Shown here: in pieces, positions 1 through 9,285 of the stretch | How positions within the stretch are numbered: the stretch's first letter is position 1 | Layout: every line of letters starts with the position of its first letter | Origin: an uncultured Saprospiraceae bacterium | Lineage (GTDB): Bacteria > Bacteroidota > Bacteroidia > Chitinophagales > Saprospiraceae | Direction of reading: 5' to 3' | Assembly (NCBI GenBank): GCA_937926205.1 | Contig: CALEYL010000005.1 | Location: 19,635 to 83,634, forward strand | Length of the DNA: 64,000 nucleotides | Position numbers and translations under genes: made by a program | The notes under the pieces: model-generated | Database searches by the model: none | Told to the model about the DNA's origin: nothing | The model's input: only the letters and a program-made list of their open reading frames with translations

Positions 1-3000
1 CTCCAGCCGGCAGCCGTTGTGTGGCATGAGGCGCAATCTGTCGAAAATCCAAGGCCGCCGTGATTGGGATTGACTGTTTGGTCAAAATCCTGCGTGTGAC
101 AATCCACACAAGCGGTAGACGTTCCCTGGAAACCCGCAGAATGGCAATCCAGGCAGTCCGCTGTAAGGTGCGCGCCGGTCAACTGGAAAGCCGTCGTGTT
201 GTGATCAAAAACCAGATCTGCATCCCCCGACGGGTGACAGGCCAGACAGGCGGTGCTGTTGTAGCTATATCCTCCGACGCCATTGTGCTGATTGTTGGTT
301 TCCGGGTTCATATGGCAGGTTGTACAGGTGAATACGGAATAGTCAGACGGGTTAGTATGACAGTCTGTACATGCATTCCATTCCCCATCGTGCTTGCCGC
401 TGTAAATTGGAAAATACTGTCCGTCGTGGTCGAATGTCGAAGGCGACCAGGCGCCTTCCGTGTGGCAAGTCGCACAATCCGTCGTGAAATGCGCCGCAGC
501 GTGATCCGGATTGTTTGTCGCGTTGTAATCTGCCTGGTGGCAACCCACACAAGTATTGGGCGTATTGTTGTAATCCCCGTTGTGGCAGGTGGCACAGTCA
601 TTGGCTATGGCTGCATGCGCCCCGTTCAAAGCATAGTAATTGTTGTGGATGGGAAAGCTTGCCGGCTCCCAATTAGGCGCAGTCGTATGGCACATGGCAC
701 AATCCGTGGGGAAGCCCAATGACACGTGGTTAGGATTTGTGCTGCTGTTGAAATCGACCTGGTGACACCCTGCACAGGTATTCGGCGTATTGGTGTAATC
801 GCCGTGGTGGCAGGCGGCGCAATCATTGGCAATTGGCATATGCGCACCAGTGAATGGATAAAATGCATTGTGGTCAAAAGTTGCTGGCGCCCACGCTGTT
901 TCCGAGTGACAGGTTGCACAATCGGTTGGAAACTGATTCCCCGAGTGGTCGGGGTCCATAGCCTGGTTATAGTCGGGCGTGTGGCAACCGGCACAAGTGT
1001 TCGGCGTATTGGTATAATTGCCGTTGTGACAGATAGCACAGTCGTTCGCAATGGCTGCATGCGCGCCATTCAAAGCATAGTAATCATTGTGTATGGCAAA
1101 TGTTGCCGGCGCCCAGCCGGGAGCCGTAGTATGACACGATGCACAGTCAGTAGGCAAGCCCAAAGTTGTATGATTGGGGTTGGCAGCCTGGTCATAATCG
1201 AGCGTATGGCACGATGCACAATCCGTCGGCGTACCCGCATACCCTGAAGCATGGCATTCAATACAATCGGTCATGAGGTGCGCGCCGCTTAGCGGGAAAG
1301 CGGTGGTATTGTGGTCAAAGACATTGTCCGCATCGCCGGTTGGGTGGCAGGCCAGACAAGCTGTGCTGGTATAAGTGTATCCTCCAACACCCTCATGCTG
1401 GTTGTCAGTCTCCGGATTGGCATGGCAGGTTGTGCACGTAAATACGGTATAATCTGACGGGTTGGTGTGGCAATCTATGCAGTCATTCCACTCCCCATCG
1501 TGCTTGCCGCTGTAAATCGGGAAATACTGTCCGTCGTGGTCGAAAGTTGCCGGCGACCAGGCGCCTTCCGTGTGGCAACCCGCACAATCCGTCGGGAAAT
1601 GCGCCGCAGCGTGATCCGGATTGTTTGTCGCGTTGTAATCTGCCTGGTGGCAACCCACACAAGTATTGGGCGTATTGTTGTAATCCCCGTTGTGGCAGGT
1701 GGCACAGTCATTGGCTATGGCTGCATGCGCCCCGTTCAAAGCATAGTAATTGTTGTGGATGGGAAAGCTTGCCGGCTCCCAATTAGGCGCAGTCGTATGG
1801 CACATGGCACAATCCGTGGGGAAGCCCAATGACACGTGGTTAGGATTTGTGCTGCTGTTGAAATCGACCTGGTGACACCCTGCACAGGTATTCGGCGTAT
1901 TGGTGTAATCGCCGTGGTGGCAGGCGGCGCAATCATTGGCAATTGGCATATGCGCACCAGTGAATGGATAAAATGCATTGTGGTCAAAAGTTGCTGGCGC
2001 CCACGCTGTTTCCGAGTGACAGGTTGCACAATCGGTTGGAAACTGATTCCCCGAGTGGTCGGGGTCCATAGCCTGGTTATAGTCGGGCGTGTGGCAACCG
2101 GCACAAGTGTTCGGCGTATTGTTATAATTGCCATTGTGGCAGGTAGCACAGTCATTCGCAATGGCTGCATGCGCGCCATTCAGCGCATAGTAATCATTGT
2201 GTATGGCAAAAGTAGCCGGCGCCCAGCCGGGAGCCGTGGTATGACAGGAGGCGCAATCCGTAGACAAACCCAGGTTGTTGTGGTTCGGATTGACCGTTTG
2301 ATTAAAATCCATGGTATGACACGAAGCACAATCAGTGGGCGTCCCCGCATATCCATTTGCATGACAGGCAATACAAGCCGTGGTAAGGTGTGCGCCGGTC
2401 AAAGGAAAATCAGTCAAATTGTGGTCGAATGCCCCGTCGGCATCCCCCGTGGGATGGCAGGCCAGACACGCGGAATTTTCATAAACATATCCGACCACCC
2501 CATCGTGTCCGACATCGGTTTCGGGGTTGATGTGGCAGGCGATACAACTGTACTCCGCATAATTTGAGGCGTTTGTATGGCAATCTGAACATTGTTGCCA
2601 TTGCCCAAGGTGTTTTCCACTGTAAATTGGAAAATAATCGACATCGTGCTGCAGGTATTGCGAAGGCATCCAGTCGGGGTCAGTAGTATGGCAGGCAGCG
2701 CAATCATTGGTAAAATTAGCGCTGACGTGATTTGGAGAAACTGCGCTTTCGAAATCAGGCAGGTGGCAGGAAACACAGGTATTGGGCGTGTTGGCAAAAT
2801 CGCCGCCTGTATGACATTGCGCACAATCCGAAATGTCGTGCCCTTTGGTCAGGGGGAAAAAATCGTGGTTAACTTTGTTCGTACGCCAACCGGGGGTATA
2901 AACATCGTGGCATTCTAAACAGTCTTTTGAAAAACCAGCCTGACCATGATTGGGATTGGTGGCGCCATTAAAATCATTGATGTGGCAACTGACACAGTCG

Positions 3001-3518
3001 TTCCCGAGGCGATCGAAACGCAAAGCAGATTCGCTGACGTGGCAATCGTTGCAACTGATTGCTTTGTGTACGCCAGTAAGCGGAAAGCCATTTTCCTGGT
3101 GTAATGCGGTGACGTTGTCAATCAGCCAGTTATTCGGCGTATGGCAACGCGCACAATCCGTTCCAACTGTTTGCTGGTGGACGTCCGTATGGCAGGATAT
3201 ACAATCGGAACTGGCTTCTGAAAACACGAGGGTTTCGTGGCAATTCCTGCAATCGACAGCTATATGGCCACCAGTAAGGGGGAAATTGGTTTTGTTGTGA
3301 TGAAAACGAAGCGTATCCGAGGGCAAGACCATTCCTGTTGTTCTGGAAATGACCGGTTTCTCCAACTCGCTTTTGCGCCAGAATTCAGCGGATATCTCCC
3401 ACCCCGCAGACGTATGGCACGCAGCGCAATCGAGTTTCAACGTTGCGCCGTGCGGGTTTTGTGAGAAAAGCGTAGCAGACAATCCCAGAATAAATAATAT
3501 GCATACCAATCTTTGCAA
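1..3518 (-). CDS. Giant exported multiheme c-type cytochrome (3' end outside window)
   Basis: The minus-strand frame is open from a TTG at 3518 to the left edge, about 1,172 codons without a stop at the points checked. I count 46 in-frame CxxCH heme-c motifs. The N-terminus reads as a signal peptide (hydrophobic run, then SATLFSQNPHG) and matches the start of the neighbouring 13-heme protein after cleavage (QNPHGA-LK-DCAACH). No in-frame ATG lies between the upstream stop and the signal peptide, and AAGGA sits 4 bases before the TTG, so TTG is taken as the start. Much of the protein is built from modules of about 74 residues with three hemes each (ANDCAxCH, NTPNTCxGCH, FPTDCxxCH). Positions 485-1011 repeat exactly at 1595-2121. 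Likely role: periplasmic or surface electron conduit. It is the last visible gene of the cluster, 192 bp after the 13-heme gene. The C-terminus, and so any anchor or T9SS tail, is not visible. Confidence 0.85.
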   Translation of the reverse strand, partial: MQRLVCILFILGLSATLFSQNPHGATLKLDCAACHTSAGWEISAEFWRKSELEKPVISRTTGMVLPSDTLRFHHNKTNFPLTGGHIAVDCRNCHETLVFSEASSDCISCHTDVHQQTVGTDCARCHTPNNWLIDNVTALHQENGFPLTGVHKAISCNDCHVSESALRFDRLGNDCVSCHINDFNGATNPNHGQAGFSKDCLECHDVYTPGWRTNKVNHDFFPLTKGHDISDCAQCHTGGDFANTPNTCVSCHLPDFESAVSPNHVSANFTNDCAACHTTDPDWMPSQYLQHDVDYFPIYSGKHLGQWQQCSDCHTNASNYAEYSCIACHINPETDVGHDGVVGYVYENSACLACHPTGDADGAFDHNLTDFPLTGAHLTTACIACHANGYAGTPTDCASCHTMDFNQTVNPNHNNLGLSTDCASCHTTAPGWAPATFAIHNDYYALNGAHAAIANDCATCHNGNYNNTPNTCAGCHTPDYNQAMDPDHSGNQFPTDCATCHSETAWAPATFDHNAFYPFTGAHMPIANDCAACHHGDYTNTPNTCAGCHQVDFNSSTNPNHVSLGFPTDCAMCHTTAPNWEPASFPIHNNYYALNGAHAAIANDCATCHNGDYNNTPNTCVGCHQADYNATNNPDHAAAHFPTDCAGCHTEGAWSPATFDHDGQYFPIYSGKHDGEWNDCIDCHTNPSDYTVFTCTTCHANPETDNQHEGVGGYTYTSTACLACHPTGDADNVFDHNTTAFPLSGAHLMTDCIECHASGYAGTPTDCASCHTLDYDQAANPNHTTLGLPTDCASCHTTAPGWAPATFAIHNDYYALNGAHAAIANDCAICHNGNYTNTPNTCAGCHTPDYNQAMDPDHSGNQFPTDCATCHSETAWAPATFDHNAFYPFTGAHMPIANDCAACHHGDYTNTPNTCAGCHQVDFNSSTNPNHVSLGFPTDCAMCHTTAPNWEPASFPIHNNYYALNGAHAAIANDCATCHNGDYNNTPNTCVGCHQADYNATNNPDHAAAHFTTDCATCHTEGAWSPSTFDHDGQYFPIYSGKHDGEWNACTDCHTNPSDYSVFTCTTCHMNPETNNQHNGVGGYSYNSTACLACHPSGDADLVFDHNTTAFQLTGAHLTADCLDCHSAGFQGTSTACVDCHTQDFDQTVNPNHGGLGFSTDCASCHTTAAGW

Positions 3519-3710
3519 ACAGTCCTTGTTTTAAGCGTCCACGGGATTTAGGGCAAAACTGCATAGGTTTATGACAAATCTATGACATTTCCTCCATCAG
3601 TCTCTTCGATGGCATTTGCGGCATGATTTTTTTTACCGAACGGGAATTTTTAGTTGCTGAACGGGAATGATCCCTTCAAACTTCAATCCGGGGCTTTCAA
3701 GTCTCATGCC

Positions 3711-4799
3711 TTAATTCCCCCTCGGGTGGCAGGAATAGCATGCCTGACTGTTATAACTGTAGCCTGAAACCTCATCATGTTCATTGGCGAGGTCGCCGGC
3801 ATCGTTGTGTTCGTGGCAATCAATACAACTGAACTGGGTAAAGCTCCCTGGCGTTGTATGGCATTCTACACACTGATTCCATTCTCCTTCGTGTTTACCG
3901 CTGAAAATTGGAAAATACAACTGGTCGTGCTGACCAAACTCAATGGCATGCCAGCCAGGTTCAGTCGAATGACAAGCATTACAATCGGTCGGAAAGTTGT
4001 TCGCTTCGTGGTCTGGAGCAGTCGTCGCCTGGAAATCCGACTGATGACAGGCAAAACAATCAGTCGGCGTATTGATGAAATTTCCGCCGATGTGACAGCG
4101 GGTGCAATCGTCGATCCGGTGCCCGCCCGTCAGGGGGAAAAACAGGTGGTTGGCGCCCCCGCCTGACCAAAGCCATCCGGGACCGGCGATGTCGTGGCAC
4201 ATCTCACAATTGGTCGAATAACCCGCCGCCTGATGATTAGGCGATGTAGTCGACATATAGTCTTCGGAATGGCAGTTGATACAATCATTTCCTATGCGAT
4301 CAAATCGAAGCGCTGTTTCCGACTGGTGGCATGCTTTGCAATCCGCTACCGCATGTTGACCCAATAAAGGAAAGCCATTTTCCTGATGCAATGCCGTGAT
4401 GTTGTCAACCAGCCAGTGGTTTGTACTGTGGCACCGGGCGCAATCGTCTCCTGCGGTCATTTGGTGCAGGTCGGTATGGCAGGATATGCAATCCGATTGG
4501 GCTTCTTCAAATACAAGGGTTTGGTGGCAACTTCGGCAATCCACAACTTTATGCCCGCCGGTCAGCGGAAAATCTGTCTGATCATGGCGGAATCGCTTGC
4601 TTTTAACCGGTACGCCCACCCGGTCATCTGAAGGAATGACCAGTGTTTCGCGCTCCTCCCAAAAATCTTTGGCAATCTCCCAGCCCTCCGGGGAATGGCA
4701 AGCCGCACAGTCGAATTTCAACGCTGCGCCATGCGGGTTTTGCGCAAAAAGGCTCGTACAAAACCCGAGGAAGAAGAAGATGGATAATTGGTTGCGCAT
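3711..4799 (-). CDS. Exported 13-heme c-type cytochrome
   Basis: This 362-residue protein has 13 CxxCH motifs, from CAACH near the N-terminus to CYSCH just before the end. The start chosen is the ATG at 4799, which begins a clear signal peptide (MRNQLSIFFFLGFCTSLFAQ); an upstream in-frame ATG at 4826 would overlap the previous gene and precede the signal peptide with charged residues. The stop of the 23-heme gene lies 5 bp upstream, so the two are almost certainly co-transcribed and perhaps translationally coupled. FPLTGGH-type segments before many CxxCH motifs resemble the repeats of the 23-heme protein, and the first third closely resembles the N-terminus of the giant cytochrome downstream, which points to duplication. 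Known for the family: covalent heme attachment in the periplasm and electron transfer. The partner is inferred from context. Confidence 0.9.
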   Translation of the reverse strand: MRNQLSIFFFLGFCTSLFAQNPHGAALKFDCAACHSPEGWEIAKDFWEERETLVIPSDDRVGVPVKSKRFRHDQTDFPLTGGHKVVDCRSCHQTLVFEEAQSDCISCHTDLHQMTAGDDCARCHSTNHWLVDNITALHQENGFPLLGQHAVADCKACHQSETALRFDRIGNDCINCHSEDYMSTTSPNHQAAGYSTNCEMCHDIAGPGWLWSGGGANHLFFPLTGGHRIDDCTRCHIGGNFINTPTDCFACHQSDFQATTAPDHEANNFPTDCNACHSTEPGWHAIEFGQHDQLYFPIFSGKHEGEWNQCVECHTTPGSFTQFSCIDCHEHNDAGDLANEHDEVSGYSYNSQACYSCHPRGN

Positions 4800-4804
4800 G
4801 TTCT

Positions 4805-6634
4805 CTATTTGTGGCAAACCACGCATTCAAAGCTTTCAAAACGATACTGTACCACCATTTGCCCGTTCATTTCTTTCGGCTTATGGCATTCTCCGCAAGT
4901 AACTTTAGCGTGTTTTCCGTCTAATTTGAAACGCGTTTTGTTGTGATCAAACCTGCTCATCGTCCAGTGATCGAATCCATGGCATCTGGCGCAATCGGTT
5001 ACCCCGGATTTTACAAATTGACCAGCATGTTTGTCTTCATGACAAGACTGGCATGCAGTGGGCAATCCTTTAAATTGTCCGTATTTGTATTCATCATCCG
5101 GGACATGACAAGCCCGGCAATCCTGTTTAAGGTGTCCACCTGCCAGCTTAAAGGCCGTTTTGCTGTGGTCGAAGCGGTTCTCGCCTGTCCAGGTTTCTGT
5201 GGTATGGCAATTTTCGCAAGTCTGGTTGACGTACCATTTCGCATCAATTTGCCCTTCGTGAATGTCTTTGTGGCAATCGACACAGCGTTCACCGATTTTT
5301 CTGAAACGCCATTTATTTTCCTTCCAATGGCAGGCATTACAGGGCGTTGCGAGGTGTGAACCCGTGAGCGGAAATTTGGTTTTGGCGTGCTTTTCAATGG
5401 TATAATTACTTTCTGCAAAACCTTCTACGGTATGGCACTCGGCACAATCCGGCGTGACGACAAGGCCTGCAAACTGCCCGTCGTGGTAATCCCGATGGCA
5501 GGAAGCACAGGTATTGTGGGGCAAGGGGTCGGTTAAACGATCCGATACGTGGCATTTCCGGCAATCAACCGCAACGTGCTTGCCTTTCAGGGCAAATTTT
5601 GTCAGGTTGTGGTTGAAGCCATCCATCTTTCCGACCTTCCGGAAAGATGTTTCGTTGTGGCAATCTGCACAATTGCTTCCAAACTTAGCTTCGTGGACAT
5701 CTTCATGGCAGGTGGCGCATTGCTCCGTTTTTATGCCCAGCCTGTCCTGAAAAATAGCGAGGGGAGTTACATCCAGTTTGTGGCAAAGGGCACAATCTGT
5801 TTGTTTGTGCTTCCCTTTCAGCGGGAAATGTGTTTTATTGTGGTTAAACCGATCCAGATTTTCCAGCGAACTGAAAGATTGTTCGGTATGGCATTCCTTA
5901 CAGTTGGTTCCCAGATGGTTGTTGTGGGCGTCCTTGTGGCAGTTGTTGCAATTCTGTGCCGGAATATTTGCAAAACGCTGAAAAGTTACCCCGTTTTTGG
6001 TCTCTTTCTGGTGACAGTCAATGCAGGCAACCGTTTTGTGTTTTCCAACGAGCGCAAAATCCGTTTTATCGTGGTTGAACTTGCTCGCCGGGGTGAAAGC
6101 GTCGGCTGAGTGACACCTTGTGCAGTCGTTAGAAAGGGTCTTCTGGTGGTAGTCTTCATGGCAGGAAAGGCACTGCTGCCCCAAGCCCAGATAGGTTTCT
6201 TTTTTCTTCTTGAGATTTGCATCGCTTACATAATCAGGCTTATGGCACTCGCGGCAATCTATTTTTTTGTGCGCGCCTGCCAACTCATAACCTGCCAGAT
6301 TATGGTCAAAATTTTTCTCATCAAATCGGATCAGATCAAACTTCCGGCCGTGGTGGTCGCTGTGGCAACTAGCGCATTCTTTGCCTTTTACATCTTTAGA
6401 AACATGGTACCCCTTCTTGCTGTCTATTTTACTTTTGATTTCTTTATGACAGGCCAAACATTTGTCGTTTGAGACTTTACTGCCCAGCACATGACATTGG
6501 GTGCAATTGGACACGCCTTCCAGTTTGGCGTGCGCATTTGACAGATCGCCCGGCGACAATTGCGCCGCTAAGCGCCCGGAAAGGAAGCTGAGCAGGAACA
6601 GGATATGGAGGATTTTTCGTTTCACACGGATCAA
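4805..6634 (-). CDS. Exported 23-heme c-type cytochrome with repeated FDHNKT-type modules
   Basis: This 609-residue protein has 23 CxxCH motifs after an N-terminal signal peptide (basic MIRVKRK, hydrophobic core, SGRLAAQ). Many motifs follow a repeating pattern of about 30-40 residues, FxHNKTxFxLxGKHxxxxCxxCH, alternating with CxxCHEDxH; the extra conserved His residues could be distal axial ligands for bis-His hemes. The last motif, CVVCHK, ends the protein, so there is no T9SS sorting domain or obvious anchor. It lies between the Fe-S flavoprotein gene (51 bp upstream) and the 13-heme gene (5 bp downstream) and is probably the first acceptor of electrons leaving the membrane module. It resembles proteins annotated as cytochrome c3 family or doubled-CxxCH proteins; the redox partner is unknown. 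Confidence 0.92.
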   Translation of the reverse strand: MIRVKRKILHILFLLSFLSGRLAAQLSPGDLSNAHAKLEGVSNCTQCHVLGSKVSNDKCLACHKEIKSKIDSKKGYHVSKDVKGKECASCHSDHHGRKFDLIRFDEKNFDHNLAGYELAGAHKKIDCRECHKPDYVSDANLKKKKETYLGLGQQCLSCHEDYHQKTLSNDCTRCHSADAFTPASKFNHDKTDFALVGKHKTVACIDCHQKETKNGVTFQRFANIPAQNCNNCHKDAHNNHLGTNCKECHTEQSFSSLENLDRFNHNKTHFPLKGKHKQTDCALCHKLDVTPLAIFQDRLGIKTEQCATCHEDVHEAKFGSNCADCHNETSFRKVGKMDGFNHNLTKFALKGKHVAVDCRKCHVSDRLTDPLPHNTCASCHRDYHDGQFAGLVVTPDCAECHTVEGFAESNYTIEKHAKTKFPLTGSHLATPCNACHWKENKWRFRKIGERCVDCHKDIHEGQIDAKWYVNQTCENCHTTETWTGENRFDHSKTAFKLAGGHLKQDCRACHVPDDEYKYGQFKGLPTACQSCHEDKHAGQFVKSGVTDCARCHGFDHWTMSRFDHNKTRFKLDGKHAKVTCGECHKPKEMNGQMVVQYRFESFECVVCHK

Positions 6635-6685
6635 ATGCTTATGTAATAAAATCTAAACTGGTTCTTTTCTAAAAAAACAGGTTTA

Positions 6686-8014
6686 CTAATTGTGCTTTCT
6701 CATGGTATAACCAAAGCGTTTTGAAATTTGTACGCCCGCTTTTTGTAGAAACTGCGTCGGCAATTCTCCGCCGGCAAAAATGTACACCATGTCGTTTTCA
6801 ACCTCGAGCGGTTCTTTTTCAGTTTCGCTCGTTAGCGTCGCTTTTTCTTCGTCAATTTTGATCAGATTGGTTTTGAGTTTCACGTCAAGTTTACCCTCGC
6901 TGACAGCGGCTTCCAGTTTTTGGCGGTTTTGGGGTTTGAGGCGACTGAAAGCTTCGCTTCGGTAACTGATAATCACCTGATTCTGATCCGCCAGTGAGAG
7001 CGCCGCTTCAATAGCAGAGTCGCCACCGCCGACCACCACCACGCGTTTATTTGCTATGTTTTCAGGTTCGAGCAGGCGATACGCTACTTTTTCAAGGGAT
7101 TCGCCGGGGATGCCCAATTTTCGGGGACTCCCACGTCTGCCAATGGCCAAAAGAACATTTTTGGTTCGGAAGGTTTCACCCTTGAGGGTGACCACATTGA
7201 AGCGGTTGCCATCCACATGAATACCTTCAACTTTTGTGTTTTCCTGAATTTTGATGTTGTGTTTTGCAAGCACGGATACCCATAAACCAAGCAGTTCCGT
7301 TTTACTCGTATTGTACAATTTCACTTTCCCGTAAAGGGGCAAATCCATTGGCGCCGTCATCACAATTTTGGAACGGGGGAAGTTAAAAACCGTGCCCCCC
7401 AGCGAGTCCTGTTCCAGGGTTAAAAAATTGAGGTTGTGTTTTTTTGCCGTCAGAGAAGCCGAAATGCCTGCCGGCCCGGCGCCAATAATGATCAAATCGT
7501 AAGTTTCCATGTCTCGCTTGAAACCAGATTTGACAATACTTTCCACGGCAGCTTCGCCCTGCTCCACACTGTTTTTTATCAGCCCCATACCGCCCAGTTC
7601 ACCGGCGATGTAAATGCCCCGGACATTCGTTTCAAAATCCTGATTGACATGCGGCAGATCAACACCCCGTTTTTCAGTCCCGATAACGAGGGTAATCGCT
7701 TCTACCGGGCAAGCATGAAAACAGGCGCCGTGTCCGATGCAATGAGAAGCGTTGATCAGCGTTGCCCTGCCGTTCACAATTCCGAGGATGTCTTTTTCAG
7801 GACAAGCCTCAATGCAGGCGCCACTTTTGATGCAGGTTCCCAGATCTATCACCGGATGCAGTGACACCGGCTCGAAAGTGCCGTCTTCAATCGCTTTTTC
7901 GATTTTAGCCTCCGCAACACTGGAAGCCTTTTTCTGCTTCCTCAGGTACAGGTAAATGACGACGAAGCAAAACAGGCCAACAGCGCCGTATATGATGATT
8001 TGTTCGAGTAACAT
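6686..8014 (-). CDS. Membrane-anchored iron-sulfur flavoprotein oxidoreductase (thioredoxin-reductase-like)
   Basis: The 442-residue protein has one N-terminal membrane helix (about residues 5-24), two ferredoxin-like motifs, and a two-dinucleotide-domain flavoprotein with FAD motif GAGPAG (178-183) and NAD(P)H motif GGGDSA (329-334). A thioredoxin-reductase CxxC pair is not evident. Both iron-sulfur motifs lack the usual second Cys: CIKSGACIEACP (61-72) has Ser and CIGHGACFHACP (92-103) has His there. My recollection is that related proteins share this pattern, so it may be conserved rather than damage, perhaps giving two [3Fe-4S] or unusually ligated clusters. The soluble part should lie in the cytoplasm and pass electrons from NAD(P)H or a similar donor toward the membrane partner encoded 52 bp upstream and the cytochromes downstream. 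The direction of electron flow is inferred. Confidence 0.85.
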   Translation of the reverse strand: MLLEQIIIYGAVGLFCFVVIYLYLRKQKKASSVAEAKIEKAIEDGTFEPVSLHPVIDLGTCIKSGACIEACPEKDILGIVNGRATLINASHCIGHGACFHACPVEAITLVIGTEKRGVDLPHVNQDFETNVRGIYIAGELGGMGLIKNSVEQGEAAVESIVKSGFKRDMETYDLIIIGAGPAGISASLTAKKHNLNFLTLEQDSLGGTVFNFPRSKIVMTAPMDLPLYGKVKLYNTSKTELLGLWVSVLAKHNIKIQENTKVEGIHVDGNRFNVVTLKGETFRTKNVLLAIGRRGSPRKLGIPGESLEKVAYRLLEPENIANKRVVVVGGGDSAIEAALSLADQNQVIISYRSEAFSRLKPQNRQKLEAAVSEGKLDVKLKTNLIKIDEEKATLTSETEKEPLEVENDMVYIFAGGELPTQFLQKAGVQISKRFGYTMRKHN

Positions 8015-8066
8015 GCTTTAAAATAAAATAATGTGAACAGACAATTTCCTTTTACTCAAACGATGC

Positions 8067-8936
8067 TTAAAAAATCCATCGATAGCCAAACATCAGGGTT
8101 ATGGTAACGTGAATGATCATAATAATCAGCATGATCAGGGCAAATGGCAAATGTGCCACATGCCAGTATTTAAACAATTCCTGCATGGTGACCAGTCGTT
8201 CAATGCGGTTGTTTAAAGAAATTTCATTCTCCACCAGTTTTGAGATTTTTCGGGTGTCGGCCCCCGACAAACCATTGCTGCGCAGCGTATTTTTGATCTG
8301 CCGCATGGTCTTTCTATCTTCAAAATATTTGCCAAAGACCCTCGAGAAGAAGTTACCCTGCATCCGCTGGCTGTTGATTTTCACCGCATCCAAAACAGAT
8401 TGGTAACTGCCCGCGTCCAGTGCATAAGCACCTTTCAGAATTTCCCCAAGGTCTCCTTTTGATTCCCTGACTTCATTCAAACTCAATTCCCTGCCTTCAA
8501 TGGTGCGCGGTATCTGTATGTAAATAAACCTGCCGATGACCCCGCTGATGACCACCGCCACCATGCTCCAGAAACTGATCGATACAATGCCGCCAAACTT
8601 AAAAGCGGTGTGAAACAAAATCATAACCGGCCCGAGACTGCAAAGAAAAATATGAAACTCCAACCAGTATTTTAATCGCCCAAACCGGGCAAGGAAACGA
8701 AATTTTTTCTTCGCCTGGTACCCAAATACGCCGATGATGATCAGCAGCGTGCCAACAATACCAAGGCCATGCCCAAAAACACCGCTTGGCTTAAACCAAT
8801 CGTGATCCGGGTGATAAAACCGCTCTTCAATGGAAGTGCTGTAGTAGGAAATTCCTTTGTATAACAAAAACAGGAAAGTCAGAATAACAATACTCGCCAG
8901 TGTCGTAATGTAAATCTGATGCGCAAGTCGGGACAT
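8067..8936 (-). CDS. His-rich integral membrane protein, probable b-type cytochrome
   Basis: The 289-residue protein has about five hydrophobic helices (near residues 8-28, 55-73, 94-112, 115-138 and 263-284) and a polar loop of about 115 residues between the last two. His residues sit within or at the ends of helices (H56, H95, H109, H259, H262, H276), as expected for heme-b ligands in small membrane cytochromes. No exact family was recognised. As the first gene of the five-gene minus-strand cluster, with the Fe-S flavoprotein immediately downstream and three multiheme cytochromes after it, it most likely carries electrons across the inner membrane, perhaps through quinone. The ATG at 8936 directly precedes the first helix. 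Heme binding is an inference from His placement and context. Confidence 0.7.
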   Translation of the reverse strand: MSRLAHQIYITTLASIVILTFLFLLYKGISYYSTSIEERFYHPDHDWFKPSGVFGHGLGIVGTLLIIIGVFGYQAKKKFRFLARFGRLKYWLEFHIFLCSLGPVMILFHTAFKFGGIVSISFWSMVAVVISGVIGRFIYIQIPRTIEGRELSLNEVRESKGDLGEILKGAYALDAGSYQSVLDAVKINSQRMQGNFFSRVFGKYFEDRKTMRQIKNTLRSNGLSGADTRKISKLVENEISLNNRIERLVTMQELFKYWHVAHLPFALIMLIIMIIHVTITLMFGYRWIF

Positions 8937-9285
8937 AGTAGAAGCGTTAATTCTGATCCTGTAATTTAGCCATAATTATTGACTTATACAAAGAAAAACA
9001 ATTGGTTTTATGGTCAGAAAAAATAAAATAAACCGGGAGGAATTAAGAGAAAAATGTTTTCTGGAGCAGCTTTATTATTCCGTATCGTATTAAAGAGTAT
9101 CGCCGGATGTATCTGCTTATATTCGGAAAAAAATAAAAAAGGGTTGCTTTAGGTGGTAAAATTAACAGGGCAATTTTTTCGCAAGTGCGTCTAAGGGATG
9201 CTGTACTATCCGGTTAAATCCGGGATACACAAAGAAAACGCTGCTACCTCAAAAAGATACAAAAGTTAAATAAAACCAAAAACAC
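8937..9285. other. AT-rich intergenic region upstream of the cytochrome cluster
   Basis: This gap separates the divergent cytochrome cluster and tetR. It should hold the cluster promoter, but I found no exact TAnnTTTG element on the minus strand. A 32-codon ORF at 9054-9152 is present but not convincing. Confidence 0.4.

Noticed and set aside
60..2918. Several long plus-strand ORFs (60-722, 726-1247, 1467-1832, 1836-2567, 2592-2918)
   Set aside because: They are antisense shadows of the multiheme cytochrome; their repeats mirror its modules and the CxxCH frame on the minus strand is continuous.
9054..9152. 32-codon ORF between the cytochrome cluster and tetR
   Set aside because: Short, no recognisable motif, weak ribosome-binding site spacing; chance ORF in AT-rich promoter DNA.
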